Shown piece after piece: positions 43,584 through 52,325 of a stretch of 64,000 nucleotides of DNA. A program made the position numbers and the translations under genes. The notes beneath the pieces were generated by a model. The model had not been told where the DNA came from, ran no database searches, and worked only from the letters and a program-made list of their open reading frames with translations. The DNA lies in assembly GCF_036417355.1 (NCBI RefSeq), contig NZ_CP143889.1:2294001-2358000 (forward strand). Direction: 5' to 3'. Within the stretch, counting starts at the first letter, position 1. Each line of letters opens with the position of its first letter. This stretch comes from Akkermansia sp. RCC_12PD. Its GTDB lineage: Bacteria; Verrucomicrobiota; Verrucomicrobiia; Verrucomicrobiales; Akkermansiaceae.

Positions 43584-44912
43584 TCATGTGTTCTGGCAAT
43601 TTTGAAAATCTCCTTCCGGAAGGAGATTCCAAAAACGCTCTGCCATCTCCTGATCCACGCCAGACAGATTCATGTAGCGGTGCATGATCTGAGTCGAACT
43701 GGAATGTCCCATTTCCAGCTGGAGCTGGGGAATGTTCCGATGAATTAGGACGTGGTAGCTGGCAAAGGTATGGCGCAAGGCATCGTTAGGCCAGCGTTTC
43801 CCATTAGCATCCCACCCGGCTCTGTAACGAAGACCGGCCCATCGAACGGGCCACTGGGGCGGACATATGGAGTCATCCTCCTGATGAGGCGCCATGCGCA
43901 GCCACGCTTCCAATGCCGGACAGATGTTGACCTGTCGAGTTCCTCCCGTCTTGGAGGCTCTACTTCGTACTTTGATGACTTTCTCCGGGGTATCCAGGAA
44001 AATGTCATTCCAGGTCAGCCGGGTTACTTCCTGCGGACGAATCCCGGCGAATGCCATGATCGCCAGAGGAGCCAAGCAACAGGTAAGGTCGAGACGCGCT
44101 CCCTCTACCGTTTTGCGGCTTGTCCGGGGCATTCCTTTTTCCTCTCTTGTCGGAGGACGGCAAGCCTGGAACAGTCCTGCAATTTCTTCCGGAGTCAGGG
44201 GATGGATTTCGTGTTCATGAATGGCAATGATGTCAAGAGCCTGCGCCGGGTTTTCATGGCACCATTTCCGTTTGATTCCGAAGTTGAAGATGCTGCTGAG
44301 AATTTTCCGGGCATCATTCTTTTGTTTATCCGGCTTGAAGGTCCTGCCAATCATCTTCCGGCAGTCGTCCGTCGTCAGCTGAGAAAGGAGCGTCACAGCA
44401 AAATCCGGACAGCATTTGCCGATGCGTCCCGTTATGTAACGTATTTGGGAAAGTGTGCTTTCTCTGCGTTTTTGGACGTGCTGTTTTACTTCCAGCAATT
44501 TTGATACGGCGTCACAAAAAGGAATGGATTTGCTGTCTCTCTTTTCCTGTTCCATCCCCATCCGAACAAGACGTCTGATTTCCGCTACGTCATTCACCTG
44601 TTCCAAAAGAGGAGCGAGCTCCTTGATGACCCCAAAGACATCAAGGCCATAAGGTTCCAGAATCTGCTGTGCTTCCCGGAATAGCTGCGCCTCGGAAGCA
44701 GAGACTTGAAACACGCTGCTGCCTTCCGCATTTCTTCTTGTCCTCAACTGAACGGCAAAGGCGTTGCCTTCCCGTTGTGTCGTAAAATAACGATTCTGCC
44801 TCTTGCCTGTTTCCGACAATTCAGCCGGTATGGAAACACGGTAGACCGCTTTCCTTTTTTGAGCCTTGCGTTGTTCATCAAGCACGCATCGTATGACAGA
44901 AGGTTTGGGCAT
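43584..44912 (-). CDS. Tyrosine recombinase (island integrase)
   Basis: A 442-residue phage-type integrase. The C-terminal catalytic domain shows the first arginine in FAGIRPQEVTRLTW, a lysine in SKTGGTRQVNI, the H-x-x-R-like block LRHTFASYH, and MGHSSSTQIMHRYMNL with the nucleophilic tyrosine. The N-terminal half has a helical core-binding domain (LEVKQHVQKRRESTLSQIRYITGRI). It points away from the tRNA-Leu at 45225-45310 and would catalyse exchange at the att repeats. The putative arm sites lie at 15112-15138 and 45087-45112. Confidence 0.92.
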   Translation of the reverse strand: MPKPSVIRCVLDEQRKAQKRKAVYRVSIPAELSETGKRQNRYFTTQREGNAFAVQLRTRRNAEGSSVFQVSASEAQLFREAQQILEPYGLDVFGVIKELAPLLEQVNDVAEIRRLVRMGMEQEKRDSKSIPFCDAVSKLLEVKQHVQKRRESTLSQIRYITGRIGKCCPDFAVTLLSQLTTDDCRKMIGRTFKPDKQKNDARKILSSIFNFGIKRKWCHENPAQALDIIAIHEHEIHPLTPEEIAGLFQACRPPTREEKGMPRTSRKTVEGARLDLTCCLAPLAIMAFAGIRPQEVTRLTWNDIFLDTPEKVIKVRSRASKTGGTRQVNICPALEAWLRMAPHQEDDSICPPQWPVRWAGLRYRAGWDANGKRWPNDALRHTFASYHVLIHRNIPQLQLEMGHSSSTQIMHRYMNLSGVDQEMAERFWNLLPEGDFQNCQNT

Positions 44913-45086
44913 CGCCCCTTTGTAGCATATTTCGACGACAGGTCATGTCCTGAATTCCGTCACTCCCGGAAGAAGTCTTCAAAAACAGGAAAATGACGGG
45001 GATCATGCGAAATGTCTTCTCAAAAATGCTCTTGCAAAATCCAAAGCTGTACATGCCGCTGTAAACGTGGCTTTTGGAGAACAATT

Positions 45087-45112
45087 TCGGCTACCAATGG
45101 CTACCAAACGTG
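45087..45112 (+). repeat. Putative integrase arm-type site, right end
   Basis: Contains CGGCTACCAATGGCTACCAA followed by ACGTG, matching 15112-15138 in the same orientation with one base less. It lies between the integrase gene and the att repeat. Confidence 0.5.
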
Positions 45113-45188
45113 TTCCGAATTTTGCGAATTCGTGCCTATTTTTGATAACAGCTCTAAATTGGACAGCTCGGTATTTAGACAAAGGAAA

Positions 45189-45216
45189 GCCCCTTAATTC
45201 TTTCAAATTAAGAGGC
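45189..45216 (-). terminator. Terminator for tRNA-Leu provided by the island
   Basis: GCCTCTTAATT and AATTAAGGGGC (read on the minus strand) form a stem with one mismatch around TGAAAG, followed by TTTCC. It lies just after the tRNA 3' end and replaces the displaced chromosomal terminator at 14960-14998. Confidence 0.5.
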
Positions 45217-45222
45217 TTATCA

Positions 45223-45310
<88 letters not shown>

Positions 45311-45414
45311 ATGGGTGCCTTAAGGCGGGGAGTTTTTAGCTCACGGAAGCGAATAGATCAAGCTTTTTTCTTCTTTTTTATCCTGCTGGTTCCGTTTTTT
45401 AAAGGCAGCTTCTT

Positions 45415-45930
45415 TTACCGGACCGGGAGGGAGGTTGCCACGGGCATGATGGCCGGGCGCAGGGTGACGGCCTTGGTGTCATATTTTTCCGAGGGTTTGA
45501 AGAGCCAGCCGGGATTGGTGTTGATGGGTTCGAACCGGGTTGGCTTGAAGATGGGCAGTTTCAAATTGGAGTTGGGCTCGTAACCGTATTTGCCTGTGTA
45601 TTTGCCATACACCCTGTATTCATAATTGTTGTCATAGGCATAGCGCGGATTCCCGGCATATTCCGGCAGCCGGTCCGGCGTGCGGCAGGCGCTTTCGTCC
45701 ATGATGACGAGCTGGGCCGTTCTCCAAGTCTGGCCCGGCTGGCGCAGGTAGCCCCAGAAGCGCGTTGACGGTACGTGGTAGCGACGGCCTACGAAGTAGC
45801 TTCCCCTCGGTTCCCGGGCTATTTCCATGTTGCGGGCATTGATGGCGGCTATGTCCTTTTCCAGAGAATTGCACTGGCTGAGCATGGGAAGGATGACGGC
45901 CCCTAGGAGGGGAAGCAGGCGTTTGTTCAT
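45415..45930 (-). CDS. Hypothetical lipoprotein, Tyr/Arg/Pro-rich
   Basis: A 171-residue protein with a lipoprotein signal (MNKRLLPLLGAVILPMLSQCNS; acylated Cys near residue 20). The mature part is rich in tyrosine and asparagine (RYAYDNNYEYRVYGKYTGKYGYEPNSN). No family is recognised. Its ATG at 45930 overlaps the stop of tcdA as ATGA, so it is the last gene of the ymdB-tcdA operon. Confidence 0.65.
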   Translation of the reverse strand: MNKRLLPLLGAVILPMLSQCNSLEKDIAAINARNMEIAREPRGSYFVGRRYHVPSTRFWGYLRQPGQTWRTAQLVIMDESACRTPDRLPEYAGNPRYAYDNNYEYRVYGKYTGKYGYEPNSNLKLPIFKPTRFEPINTNPGWLFKPSEKYDTKAVTLRPAIMPVATSLPVR

Positions 45931-46721
45931 GGTTGTACTGATGGTATTTTTTTGTTCAGAAGCATTTTTATGGCGGATGATGCCGCAAAAAAGCCGAAGG
46001 TGCCGGTGATGTGAGTGATGGAGCCGAAACCGGCGTCACAACCCATTTTCCCCTGAAAGCCGGGATCGCGCGAGCAGGAGGTTTCTCCATCACAGGTAGG
46101 GTAGACGGGCGTTTCTTGGGAGAAGATGCAGGGGATTTTCAGATTGCGTTTTTTTTCTCCCAGTGGAAGGCCATAGTCATTTTTAAGTTTGGAGCGCAGG
46201 TTGGAGAGCAGGGCGTCTCCCTTCGTCCGGGAGAGGTCCGCAATTTCTATTTTGGACGGGTCCGTCCGTCCTCCGGCTCCCCCGCAGGTGATGAGAGAAT
46301 GTTTGCTGCGGTAGCAGGAGGCGATGAGGTGTGCCTTGGGAGAGAGGGAGTCAATAGCATCAATAATGACGTCCGGCGCGGTTCCAAAAAGCTTTTTCGC
46401 GTTAGTTTCCGTATAAAAATTGTCCAGCGTGATGATTTCCGCTTCGGGATTAATATCCCTGATTCGGATCGCCATGGCTTCTGTCTTGGATTGACCGATG
46501 GTTGTTCCCAGCGCGTGGATTTGCCGGTTGGTATTGGTAATGCAAAGGTCGTCCAGGTCCATCAGGATAATGGTACCCACGCCCGACCGCGCCAGCGCTT
46601 CCGCCGCCCAGGATCCTACTCCTCCAATGCCGACGACGGCCATGCGGGAGTTCCGGAGGGTGTCCAGTCCTCTGGTTCCGTATAGGCGGCCTATGCCGCC
46701 GAATCTGGCTTCATAGTTCAT
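45927..46721 (-). CDS. tcdA: tRNA threonylcarbamoyladenosine dehydratase
   Basis: ThiF/E1-like enzyme that makes cyclic t6A37 in ANN-decoding tRNAs by ATP-dependent dehydration. The Rossmann motif VVGIGGVGSWAAEALARSGVG sits at about 29-49. DLDDLCITNTNRQIHALGTTIGQSK and DAIDSLSPKAHLI follow, then TCGGAGGRTDPSKIEIADLS. The 264 residues match the family. A cysteine-containing CDAGFGSITHITGTFGF lies near the C-terminus. It sits between a small ORF and a lipoprotein gene in a minus-strand operon. Confidence 0.9.
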   Translation of the reverse strand: MNYEARFGGIGRLYGTRGLDTLRNSRMAVVGIGGVGSWAAEALARSGVGTIILMDLDDLCITNTNRQIHALGTTIGQSKTEAMAIRIRDINPEAEIITLDNFYTETNAKKLFGTAPDVIIDAIDSLSPKAHLIASCYRSKHSLITCGGAGGRTDPSKIEIADLSRTKGDALLSNLRSKLKNDYGLPLGEKKRNLKIPCIFSQETPVYPTCDGETSCSRDPGFQGKMGCDAGFGSITHITGTFGFFAASSAIKMLLNKKIPSVQP

Positions 46722-46736
46722 GGCGTCGTGTGTAAA

Positions 46737-46895
46737 TCAGGGATGAAGGCCAGGGGAGGGGACAAGCGGCCCTTTCTGCTTTTCAGGAGTGACTGCAATG
46801 GCGCCGGAAGAGTAACACGGAATGATGTCTTTGCGGAAATATCCGCAGAGAACCATGAATGGGGACGGCATCAGGTTGGGAGTCACGTTGTACAT
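46737..46895 (-). CDS. Possible small protein, 52 aa
   Basis: The ATG at 46895 lies 2 nt after the ymdB stop and the frame ends 15 nt before the tcdA start. The product MYNVTPNLMPSPFMVLCGYF... has no recognisable motif. The tight fit between two operon genes is the only support; it may be untranslated spacer. Confidence 0.3.
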   Translation of the reverse strand: MYNVTPNLMPSPFMVLCGYFRKDIIPCYSSGAIAVTPEKQKGPLVPSPGLHP

Positions 46896-46897
46896 GG

Positions 46898-47701
46898 TCA
46901 GGAGGCCGGTTTTTCCACGATTTGGCTGATGCGGATGATATCCAGGGCTTTCCCGGTCTCCTCATCCACACGGATGACCGCGCCGCAAAGGCGCACGGGC
47001 CAGCCCGCTACGGGGAATTTGGCCGGCATGGAGGTGCGGAACCGCTTGAGGATGGATTCCCGCTCCCTCCCCAGCACGCCGATGGCGGGACCGCACATGC
47101 CGGCGTCCGTCAGGTAGGCCGTTCCGTGTTCCAGAATGGTTTCGTCCGCCGTCTGCACATGGGTGTGGGTTCCTATGACGGCGGAAACCAGTCCGTCCAG
47201 ATTGTACCCGGTGGAGATTTTTTCACTGGTGGTTTCCGCATGCATGTCCACCAGGATTACCTGGACGCGTTCTTCGTTTCTCAGTCTTTGCGCCTCCTTT
47301 TCCGAGATGAGGAAAGGGTTTTCCAGAGGCGGCTGGATAAAGGAGCGCCCCTGGACCTGCATGACCGCTACTTTTCCCTTGGCCGTCTCCCTCACGACGC
47401 TGCCGTGCCCCGGCGTGCCTTCGGGATAATTGACGGGGCGCAGCACGCGCGGTTCGGAATCCAGCCACGGGGCTAGTTCCACTTGGTCCCAGACATGGTC
47501 TCCGGTAGTGATGACGTCCACTCCGGCCTGCAGCAGTTCCTGGGCCAGCCTGGGCGTGATGCCGCGCCCGGCGGCGGCGTTTTCCCCATTGACCACGACA
47601 AAGTCCGCTCCGTACGTTTCCCGGAGTCCGGGGAGCGCATGCTTCAAGGCGGTGCGTCCAGGTTCTCCGACCACATCGCCTATAAATAGTATGGTTATCA
47701 T
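46898..47701 (-). CDS. ymdB: YmdB-family metallophosphoesterase
   Basis: TIGR00282-type calcineurin-like phosphoesterase, 267 residues, active on 2',3'-cyclic nucleotides in Bacillus. Metal-binding motifs visible: FIGDVVGEPGR (about 6-16), VVNGENAAAGRGI (about 36-48), TTGDHVWDQ, VDMHAETTSEK and VIGTHTHVQTAD. It is a cytosolic regulator of biofilm and RNA-linked signalling in other bacteria; the role here is unknown. It is the first gene of the group that continues to tcdA. Confidence 0.9.
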   Translation of the reverse strand: MITILFIGDVVGEPGRTALKHALPGLRETYGADFVVVNGENAAAGRGITPRLAQELLQAGVDVITTGDHVWDQVELAPWLDSEPRVLRPVNYPEGTPGHGSVVRETAKGKVAVMQVQGRSFIQPPLENPFLISEKEAQRLRNEERVQVILVDMHAETTSEKISTGYNLDGLVSAVIGTHTHVQTADETILEHGTAYLTDAGMCGPAIGVLGRERESILKRFRTSMPAKFPVAGWPVRLCGAVIRVDEETGKALDIIRISQIVEKPAS

Positions 47702-47735
47702 GAAAGGGAACGGTATCTGCCCGGTCTTTTTGCTC

Positions 47736-48206
47736 CTACTGCTCTTCCTTGGTAACGGGAACCACCAGCACGGGAACGGGGGATTTCCGCATGACAGAGC
47801 TGGCTACGCTGCCCAGGAAGACGGTGGAAAGGAAGCCGTGGTTGTGCTTGCCCACCACAATCATGTCTATGTGGTGTTTTTCGGCATAGTTGATGACTGC
47901 CTCGCTGATTTCGAATTCGTCTTCCACCGCCTGTACGATGGTGGCGTCTGTCAGCTGGGAGAGTTTCTCCGCCGTTTTTTTCAAATGGTTTTTAGCGATG
48001 GATATGACTTCGTTTTCCTCCGTCTGGTCCATGACGGGGACGGGGACTTCATCCGGAAGCACGCCGGAGACTTCATAACAAATGCTGGGTTCCACAATGT
48101 GGAGCAGATGGATGATGCTGTCGTTGGGACAGGCCAGTTTGCCGATCTGATGGATGACGGCGTCCGTGGCGTTGGAGAAATCAATGGCTACCAGAATATT
48201 CTTCAT
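47736..48206 (-). CDS. Universal stress protein (UspA family)
   Basis: A 156-residue single-domain USP. It starts ILVAIDFSNATDAVIHQIGKLA and ends with the ATP-binding-type motif VVGKHNHGFLSTVFLGSVASSVMRKSPVPVLVVP. It may bind ATP and respond to starvation or stress. It lies between trpS and ymdB, each as separate minus-strand genes with short gaps. Confidence 0.9.
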   Translation of the reverse strand: MKNILVAIDFSNATDAVIHQIGKLACPNDSIIHLLHIVEPSICYEVSGVLPDEVPVPVMDQTEENEVISIAKNHLKKTAEKLSQLTDATIVQAVEDEFEISEAVINYAEKHHIDMIVVGKHNHGFLSTVFLGSVASSVMRKSPVPVLVVPVTKEEQ

Positions 48207-48289
48207 ATATTTCTGTATAACATTCCGTGCTTTTCCATGCCACTAAAAAACGTGTGCTGTCCCGGCTTCCCGGGCGTTTCAGTCTCGGT

Positions 48290-49255
48290 TCAGCCCAGGC
48301 CCACGGCCCGGCGAACCCGGTCCAGCACCACGGATGCCGTTTCCCGCGCCTTTCTTGCGCCGTTTTCCAGCACCTGGTGCACATAGTCCTGGCTGGCTTC
48401 CAGCTCCACCCGGCGTTCCCGTGCGGCACGAAAATATTCCCAATAGGCGTCAAAGAGGCGTTTTTTGAAGTCGCCGTAGCCGCAGCCTCCGTTCCGGAAG
48501 CCGCGGACCATGTCTTCATAACCTTCCGCAGAGGAGAAGAGCTTGTAGAGCTGGAGAATGATGGAGTTTTCCGTCGGTTTCGGTTCTTCCACGGGAGTGG
48601 AGTCCGTGGGAATTCTCATGATGAGTTTGCGGGTGGCTTTTTCCTCCCCGAAGATGGGCAGCGTGTTGTGGTAGCTTTTGCTCATTTTCTGGCCGTCCAG
48701 CCCGGGGACAATGGCGGTGCTTTCCGCAATGAGGGCGTCCGGCAGCTTGCAGGTGCCTTCTCCAAATTGTTCGTTCATTTTGCCGGCCAGGTCGCGGGTG
48801 ACTTCCAGATGCTGTTTCTGGTCCTTGCCTACGGGTACCAGGTCGGAGTCATACATCAGGATGTCCGCAGCCATCAGTACGGGATAGGTAAAGAGGGCGT
48901 TGCTGGGGGAAAAGCCTTTGGCGATCTTGTCCTTGTAGGAGTGGCAGCGTTCCAGCAGCCCCACGGGGCATACGGTGCTGAGTATCCAGGCCAGTTCATT
49001 GACTTCCGGCACGGAAGACTGGCGGAAGAAGACGCATTTTTCCGGGTCCAGTCCCACGGCCAGGAAATCCGTTGCCAGATTTTTGCAGTTTTCGCGCAGG
49101 GTGTCCGCGTCGTGCACGGTGCTCATGGCGTGGTAATCCGCCAGAAAATAGTAGGATTCTCCGCGGTCCTGCATGCGGACGGCAGGTTCCATGGCTCCGA
49201 AGTAGTTGCCGATGTGCAGCTTGCCGCTGGGTTGAAGTCCTGTAATGATACGCAT
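48290..49255 (-). CDS. trpS: Tryptophanyl-tRNA synthetase
   Basis: Class I aminoacyl-tRNA synthetase charging tRNA-Trp. 321 residues from the ATG at 49255 (MRIITGLQPSGKLHIGNYFGA); an earlier ATG at 49294 adds a non-conserved leader. HIGN stands at about 14-17 and KMSKSYHNT at about 195; both are the signature ATP-binding motifs. Other family stretches are FLADYHAMSTVHD and YPVLMAADILMYD. Confidence 0.95.
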   Translation of the reverse strand: MRIITGLQPSGKLHIGNYFGAMEPAVRMQDRGESYYFLADYHAMSTVHDADTLRENCKNLATDFLAVGLDPEKCVFFRQSSVPEVNELAWILSTVCPVGLLERCHSYKDKIAKGFSPSNALFTYPVLMAADILMYDSDLVPVGKDQKQHLEVTRDLAGKMNEQFGEGTCKLPDALIAESTAIVPGLDGQKMSKSYHNTLPIFGEEKATRKLIMRIPTDSTPVEEPKPTENSIILQLYKLFSSAEGYEDMVRGFRNGGCGYGDFKKRLFDAYWEYFRAARERRVELEASQDYVHQVLENGARKARETASVVLDRVRRAVGLG

Positions 49256-49306
49256 GGCGCGCAAGATTGTGCCTGTTCCCGGCGTGCAAGTCAAGAAGGG
49301 GGACGG

Positions 49307-50056
49307 TCAGGAATCTTGGCTCCGTGCAACGGGTGCTGTCCGGGCTCCATTCAGCGGAAAAAAGGTGTTTTCATGATGCGGAGGGAGTCCGCGAATGAAA
49401 CTTGAGGCCTTTTTCTTCATTGGAAGTTTCTGCTTGTGAAGAGGTGCCGAACTGCTTTTTTCGTCCCCTTCCGGGGAGCGGAGGAGGAAGATACACAGGA
49501 AGGGAACGAGCAGACACCACAAGACCGCCAGAATGTCTTTTATTCCGGGGACATGATTTCTGGAGGCCTGAAGAGAAGCGGCCAGGGAAAGGAGGCCCAG
49601 GGGAAGAACCAAGCTGAACACCAGGGCTGCCGCGGAGAATTCATGGATGTAAACGGAGGGAATTTCCAGTTTGGACAGGGCGCTGTCCGGCGGTGCATAA
49701 GAGGCTGTCAGTCCGGCGTAAAGGAGGAACGAGAGCAGGCCCAGCATAAAGGCGGCCACGCAGAAGGTTGTCACGGCGGAGGAAAGAAGGGGCCGAATCC
49801 TGCGGCAGCGGCGATAGATATGGCAACCCGCAGCGGAGAGAACGGCCAACAGCCCGAAGACGTAGAGAAAAGATTTGATTTCCAAAAGCCGGGAATGGAC
49901 AGCCGGATGATCGTCCTGCCCAGCAAGGATCACGGCCATTCCCGTTATCCAGAGCATCAGCACGGTATGGGCCATTCCCTCGGGAATGAGGCGGAAGGAG
50001 TGCCCCTCATGGGAAGAATGCGGAACGGGTGCGGAAGCCATGCTTGTGATGGTCAT
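49307..50056 (-). CDS. Hypothetical membrane protein, about five helices
   Basis: A 249-residue protein with hydrophobic segments at AHTVLMLWITGMAVILA, FLYVFGLLAVLSAAGCHI, TTFCVAAFMLGLLSFLLYAGL, AALVFSLVLPLGLLSLAASL and ILAVLWCLLVPFLCIFLL, and a basic cytoplasmic tail. A family is not recognised. Its ATG at 50056 overlaps the epimerase stop by 4 nt. Confidence 0.6.
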   Translation of the reverse strand: MTITSMASAPVPHSSHEGHSFRLIPEGMAHTVLMLWITGMAVILAGQDDHPAVHSRLLEIKSFLYVFGLLAVLSAAGCHIYRRCRRIRPLLSSAVTTFCVAAFMLGLLSFLLYAGLTASYAPPDSALSKLEIPSVYIHEFSAAALVFSLVLPLGLLSLAASLQASRNHVPGIKDILAVLWCLLVPFLCIFLLRSPEGDEKSSSAPLHKQKLPMKKKASSFIRGLPPHHENTFFPLNGARTAPVARSQDS

Positions 50057-51063
50057 TTCAGGTAATTCCGTTTTGATGAAAAAAGGGCTTTGAGTAACGT
50101 ATCTTTTTTCGGAAAACGGTTTGGAAAGTTGCGGGAATTTTTAAAAGGAGTGCTGTTCAATGCGTCCGGCCCGCAAGACGGGGCAACCAGGAGAGCGGCC
50201 AAAGAGGCATTATTCCTCCAGCGCTTCCAGAACGTTGTGCACGCCGTCTGCAAAGCTTGGGTAGAGGGGTTCCCAGCCCAGGGACAGAAGGCGGGCGCAG
50301 GAAATGCGCTGGCTGGTGTCTCCTCGGCGGCCTCCGGAACGCGGCGGAGACGGGGGGGGGCTGGAATGCCGAGCAGCCCGGAAAGGTAGGCGTAGATCTC
50401 ACTTAACTGCATGGGAGTGCGGTCTGCCACGTTGTAGATGCCGCGGGGCGGATGACGGAGCGTGCACAGCAGGAACAGGGCGGAAACGGCGTCGTCCCTG
50501 TGGATGTAGTTCATCCATCTGTCCATGTTGCCGGGCAGGGCGGCTCCCTTGGCGCAGTAATCGGAGACTAGGATGCAGCGCCCCGGTCCGTACAGGGCCG
50601 CCAGCCGTACTACGGTTCCCTGTGCAGCCAGGATGGTCTGTTCCGCCTGAAGAAGAAGGCGTCTTTTTTCCGTCGTGGGGTAGACGTTGTGCTCTTCCGT
50701 CACCCAGCGTCCGTCCGTAATGCCGTATACAGAAGTGCTTGAGCAGAAGATAACCGGTTTTCCGGGGAATGCTTCCAGCGTGTTTTCCGCCCCCTTGGTA
50801 TACAATCGGAGGTAGTCTTCCGTCCCGCCCCCCCGCGTGCTGGCGCACATGACGATCAGGCAGGGTTCCGGAATCCGTGCCGCCAGCCTGTGCATGGAGG
50901 CGGAGTCCGTCATGTCCGCTTCATAAATGGCCTGTTTCGGGTCAATATCCGCCGTCAGGGGGATGTGCCCGGCTTCCCGCAGGCGTTCAGCCAAGGCCCG
51001 GCCCAAGTAACCCGTGCCCAGGATGAGGACTGTGCGTGATTCTGTACATAACAGGCTGGTCAT
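50053..51063 (-). CDS. NAD-dependent epimerase/dehydratase-like protein, frameshifted at a G8 run
   Basis: A short-chain/extended SDR protein of the YeeZ-like type. The Rossmann motif VLILGTGYLGRALAERL is at about 12-28. Later parts are VIFCSSTSVYG, VVRLAALYGPGR and YIHRDDAVSAL. After GIPAPP the current frame reads a non-homologous 100-residue tail. The neighbouring frame, entered if the minus-strand C8 (plus-strand G8, 50352-50359) had 9 bases, gives SPPRSGGRRGDTSQRISCARLLSLGWEPLYPSFADG and a stop at 50210. That is the expected C-terminus. This is either a slipped homopolymer (phase variation or decay) or an assembly error. The start overlaps the ispD stop. Confidence 0.8.
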   Translation of the reverse strand: MTSLLCTESRTVLILGTGYLGRALAERLREAGHIPLTADIDPKQAIYEADMTDSASMHRLAARIPEPCLIVMCASTRGGGTEDYLRLYTKGAENTLEAFPGKPVIFCSSTSVYGITDGRWVTEEHNVYPTTEKRRLLLQAEQTILAAQGTVVRLAALYGPGRCILVSDYCAKGAALPGNMDRWMNYIHRDDAVSALFLLCTLRHPPRGIYNVADRTPMQLSEIYAYLSGLLGIPAPPRLRRVPEAAEETPASAFPAPAFCPWAGNPSTQALQTACTTFWKRWRNNASLAALLVAPSCGPDALNSTPFKNSRNFPNRFPKKDTLLKALFSSKRNYLK

Positions 51064-51755
51064 GGGTCATTGCGGCGGTGCGTGAGTTCCAGCAGCATTT
51101 CAGCGTGCGAGATGTCTTCCGGCCAGGTGATTTTAGGGTTGGGCTCGTGGTTGTGCACCAGGCGCGTGGGATGGCCGATGAGCTGCAGTGCCGTGACTTC
51201 GTCGGTCACCCGGATGTCCCGTTCGGAGACTTCCACATAGGCATCCAGCAACAGGGGGTATTGGAATACCTGCGGGGTTTCCATGCACCAGAGGCCGTCC
51301 CTGTCCACCTGTTCGGGTAGGGTAAAACGTTCGGAGTCCGCCCTTTTCAGCGTGTCCGTGACAGGGCGGGCAGAGGCAGCCGCTCCGCATTCCCTGGCTG
51401 TCTGGATGCAGCGGGAGATTTGCTCTACCGTGATCAGGGGGCGCGCACCGTCGTGCACGGCTACCAGCTCCGGCGTATAAAGCAAGGCGGCCAGTCCGTT
51501 CTGTACGGATTCATGGCGTTCCGCCCCTCCGTCCACGCGGGTGATGGGAATTCCCGTTTCCAGATCTGCGGAGTCAATGGCGCGGAAACGTTCTTCCGGA
51601 CAGACCACAACGATTTCCGAAACTTCCCGGCAGTTGGCAAAGGCGCGGATGCTGCGTTCCAGCACGCGGACTCCGTGCAGCGGGGCCAGCAGCTTGTCGA
51701 ATCCGGCGCGCCGGGAAGACCCGGCCGCCACAATGATGGCGGCACAGCAGCTCAT
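51060..51755 (-). CDS. ispD: 2-C-methyl-D-erythritol 4-phosphate cytidylyltransferase
   Basis: MEP-pathway enzyme making CDP-methylerythritol for isoprenoids. The nucleotide-binding N-terminus AAIIVAAGSSRRAGFDKLLAPLHGVRVLERS (about 5-35), VAVHDGARPLIT (about 103) and the end part VSERDIRVTDEVTALQLIGHP match IspD. The 231-residue length is normal. It overlaps by ATGA with both yqeY upstream and the epimerase downstream. Confidence 0.93.
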   Translation of the reverse strand: MSCCAAIIVAAGSSRRAGFDKLLAPLHGVRVLERSIRAFANCREVSEIVVVCPEERFRAIDSADLETGIPITRVDGGAERHESVQNGLAALLYTPELVAVHDGARPLITVEQISRCIQTARECGAAASARPVTDTLKRADSERFTLPEQVDRDGLWCMETPQVFQYPLLLDAYVEVSERDIRVTDEVTALQLIGHPTRLVHNHEPNPKITWPEDISHAEMLLELTHRRNDP

Positions 51756-52207
51756 GACAGTCTGGAGGATACCATTTGGGCCAGTTCCTTGCCGTTGAAC
51801 TTGCCCGCGGTACGTTCCTGCATGAGCTTCATGACCCGACCCATGTCCTTTTTGCTGGATGCTCTGGTTTCCTGCAGGACGGTTTCCAGGATGGCTTCCA
51901 CTTCCTCCCTGCCGAGTTCCGCAGGCATGAATTGCTTGAGCACGGTGATTTCTGCTTCCTCCTTGTCGGCCAGCTCCTGACGCCCGGCGGAGCGGAACTG
52001 CTGCGCGGAATCCTCGCGCTGCTTGATCTGCTTGCGGACTGCAGCCAGTTCCTCCGCTTCGTCCAGTTCCGTGCCCAGGCCACCCTTGGCGATGGCTGCG
52101 TTCGTCATGGCCGTTTTGAGGGCGCGCAGCGTATTGAGAGTGACGCTATCCTTGGCTTTCATGGCGGTTTTCATGCCGTTCATGATTTGGTCTGAAATCT
52201 TGCTCAT
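51752..52207 (-). CDS. yqeY: YqeY/GatB-C-terminal-domain protein
   Basis: A 151-residue protein of the GatB/YqeY family. Typical stretches: MKTAMKAKDSVTLNTLRALKTAMTN, EELAAVRKQIKQREDSAQQFRSAGRQELADKEEAEITVLKQFMPAEL and DMGRVMKLMQERTAGKFNGKELAQMVSSRL. The domain is shared with the tRNA-binding tail of aspartyl/glutamyl-tRNA amidotransferase, but the free-standing form's role is unclear. It overlaps ispD by 4 nt. Confidence 0.9.
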   Translation of the reverse strand: MSKISDQIMNGMKTAMKAKDSVTLNTLRALKTAMTNAAIAKGGLGTELDEAEELAAVRKQIKQREDSAQQFRSAGRQELADKEEAEITVLKQFMPAELGREEVEAILETVLQETRASSKKDMGRVMKLMQERTAGKFNGKELAQMVSSRLS

Positions 52208-52325
52208 ATCCCCATTACCTAAGCCATCCCCCCGTGCACTTCAAGCCGTAAATTGAAAAAGCCCGCCAGCGCGGCAGATGCCACGGGCGGGCTTGAAAGG
52301 CGTGGTGCAGGTCGCGGCGGGGCAG

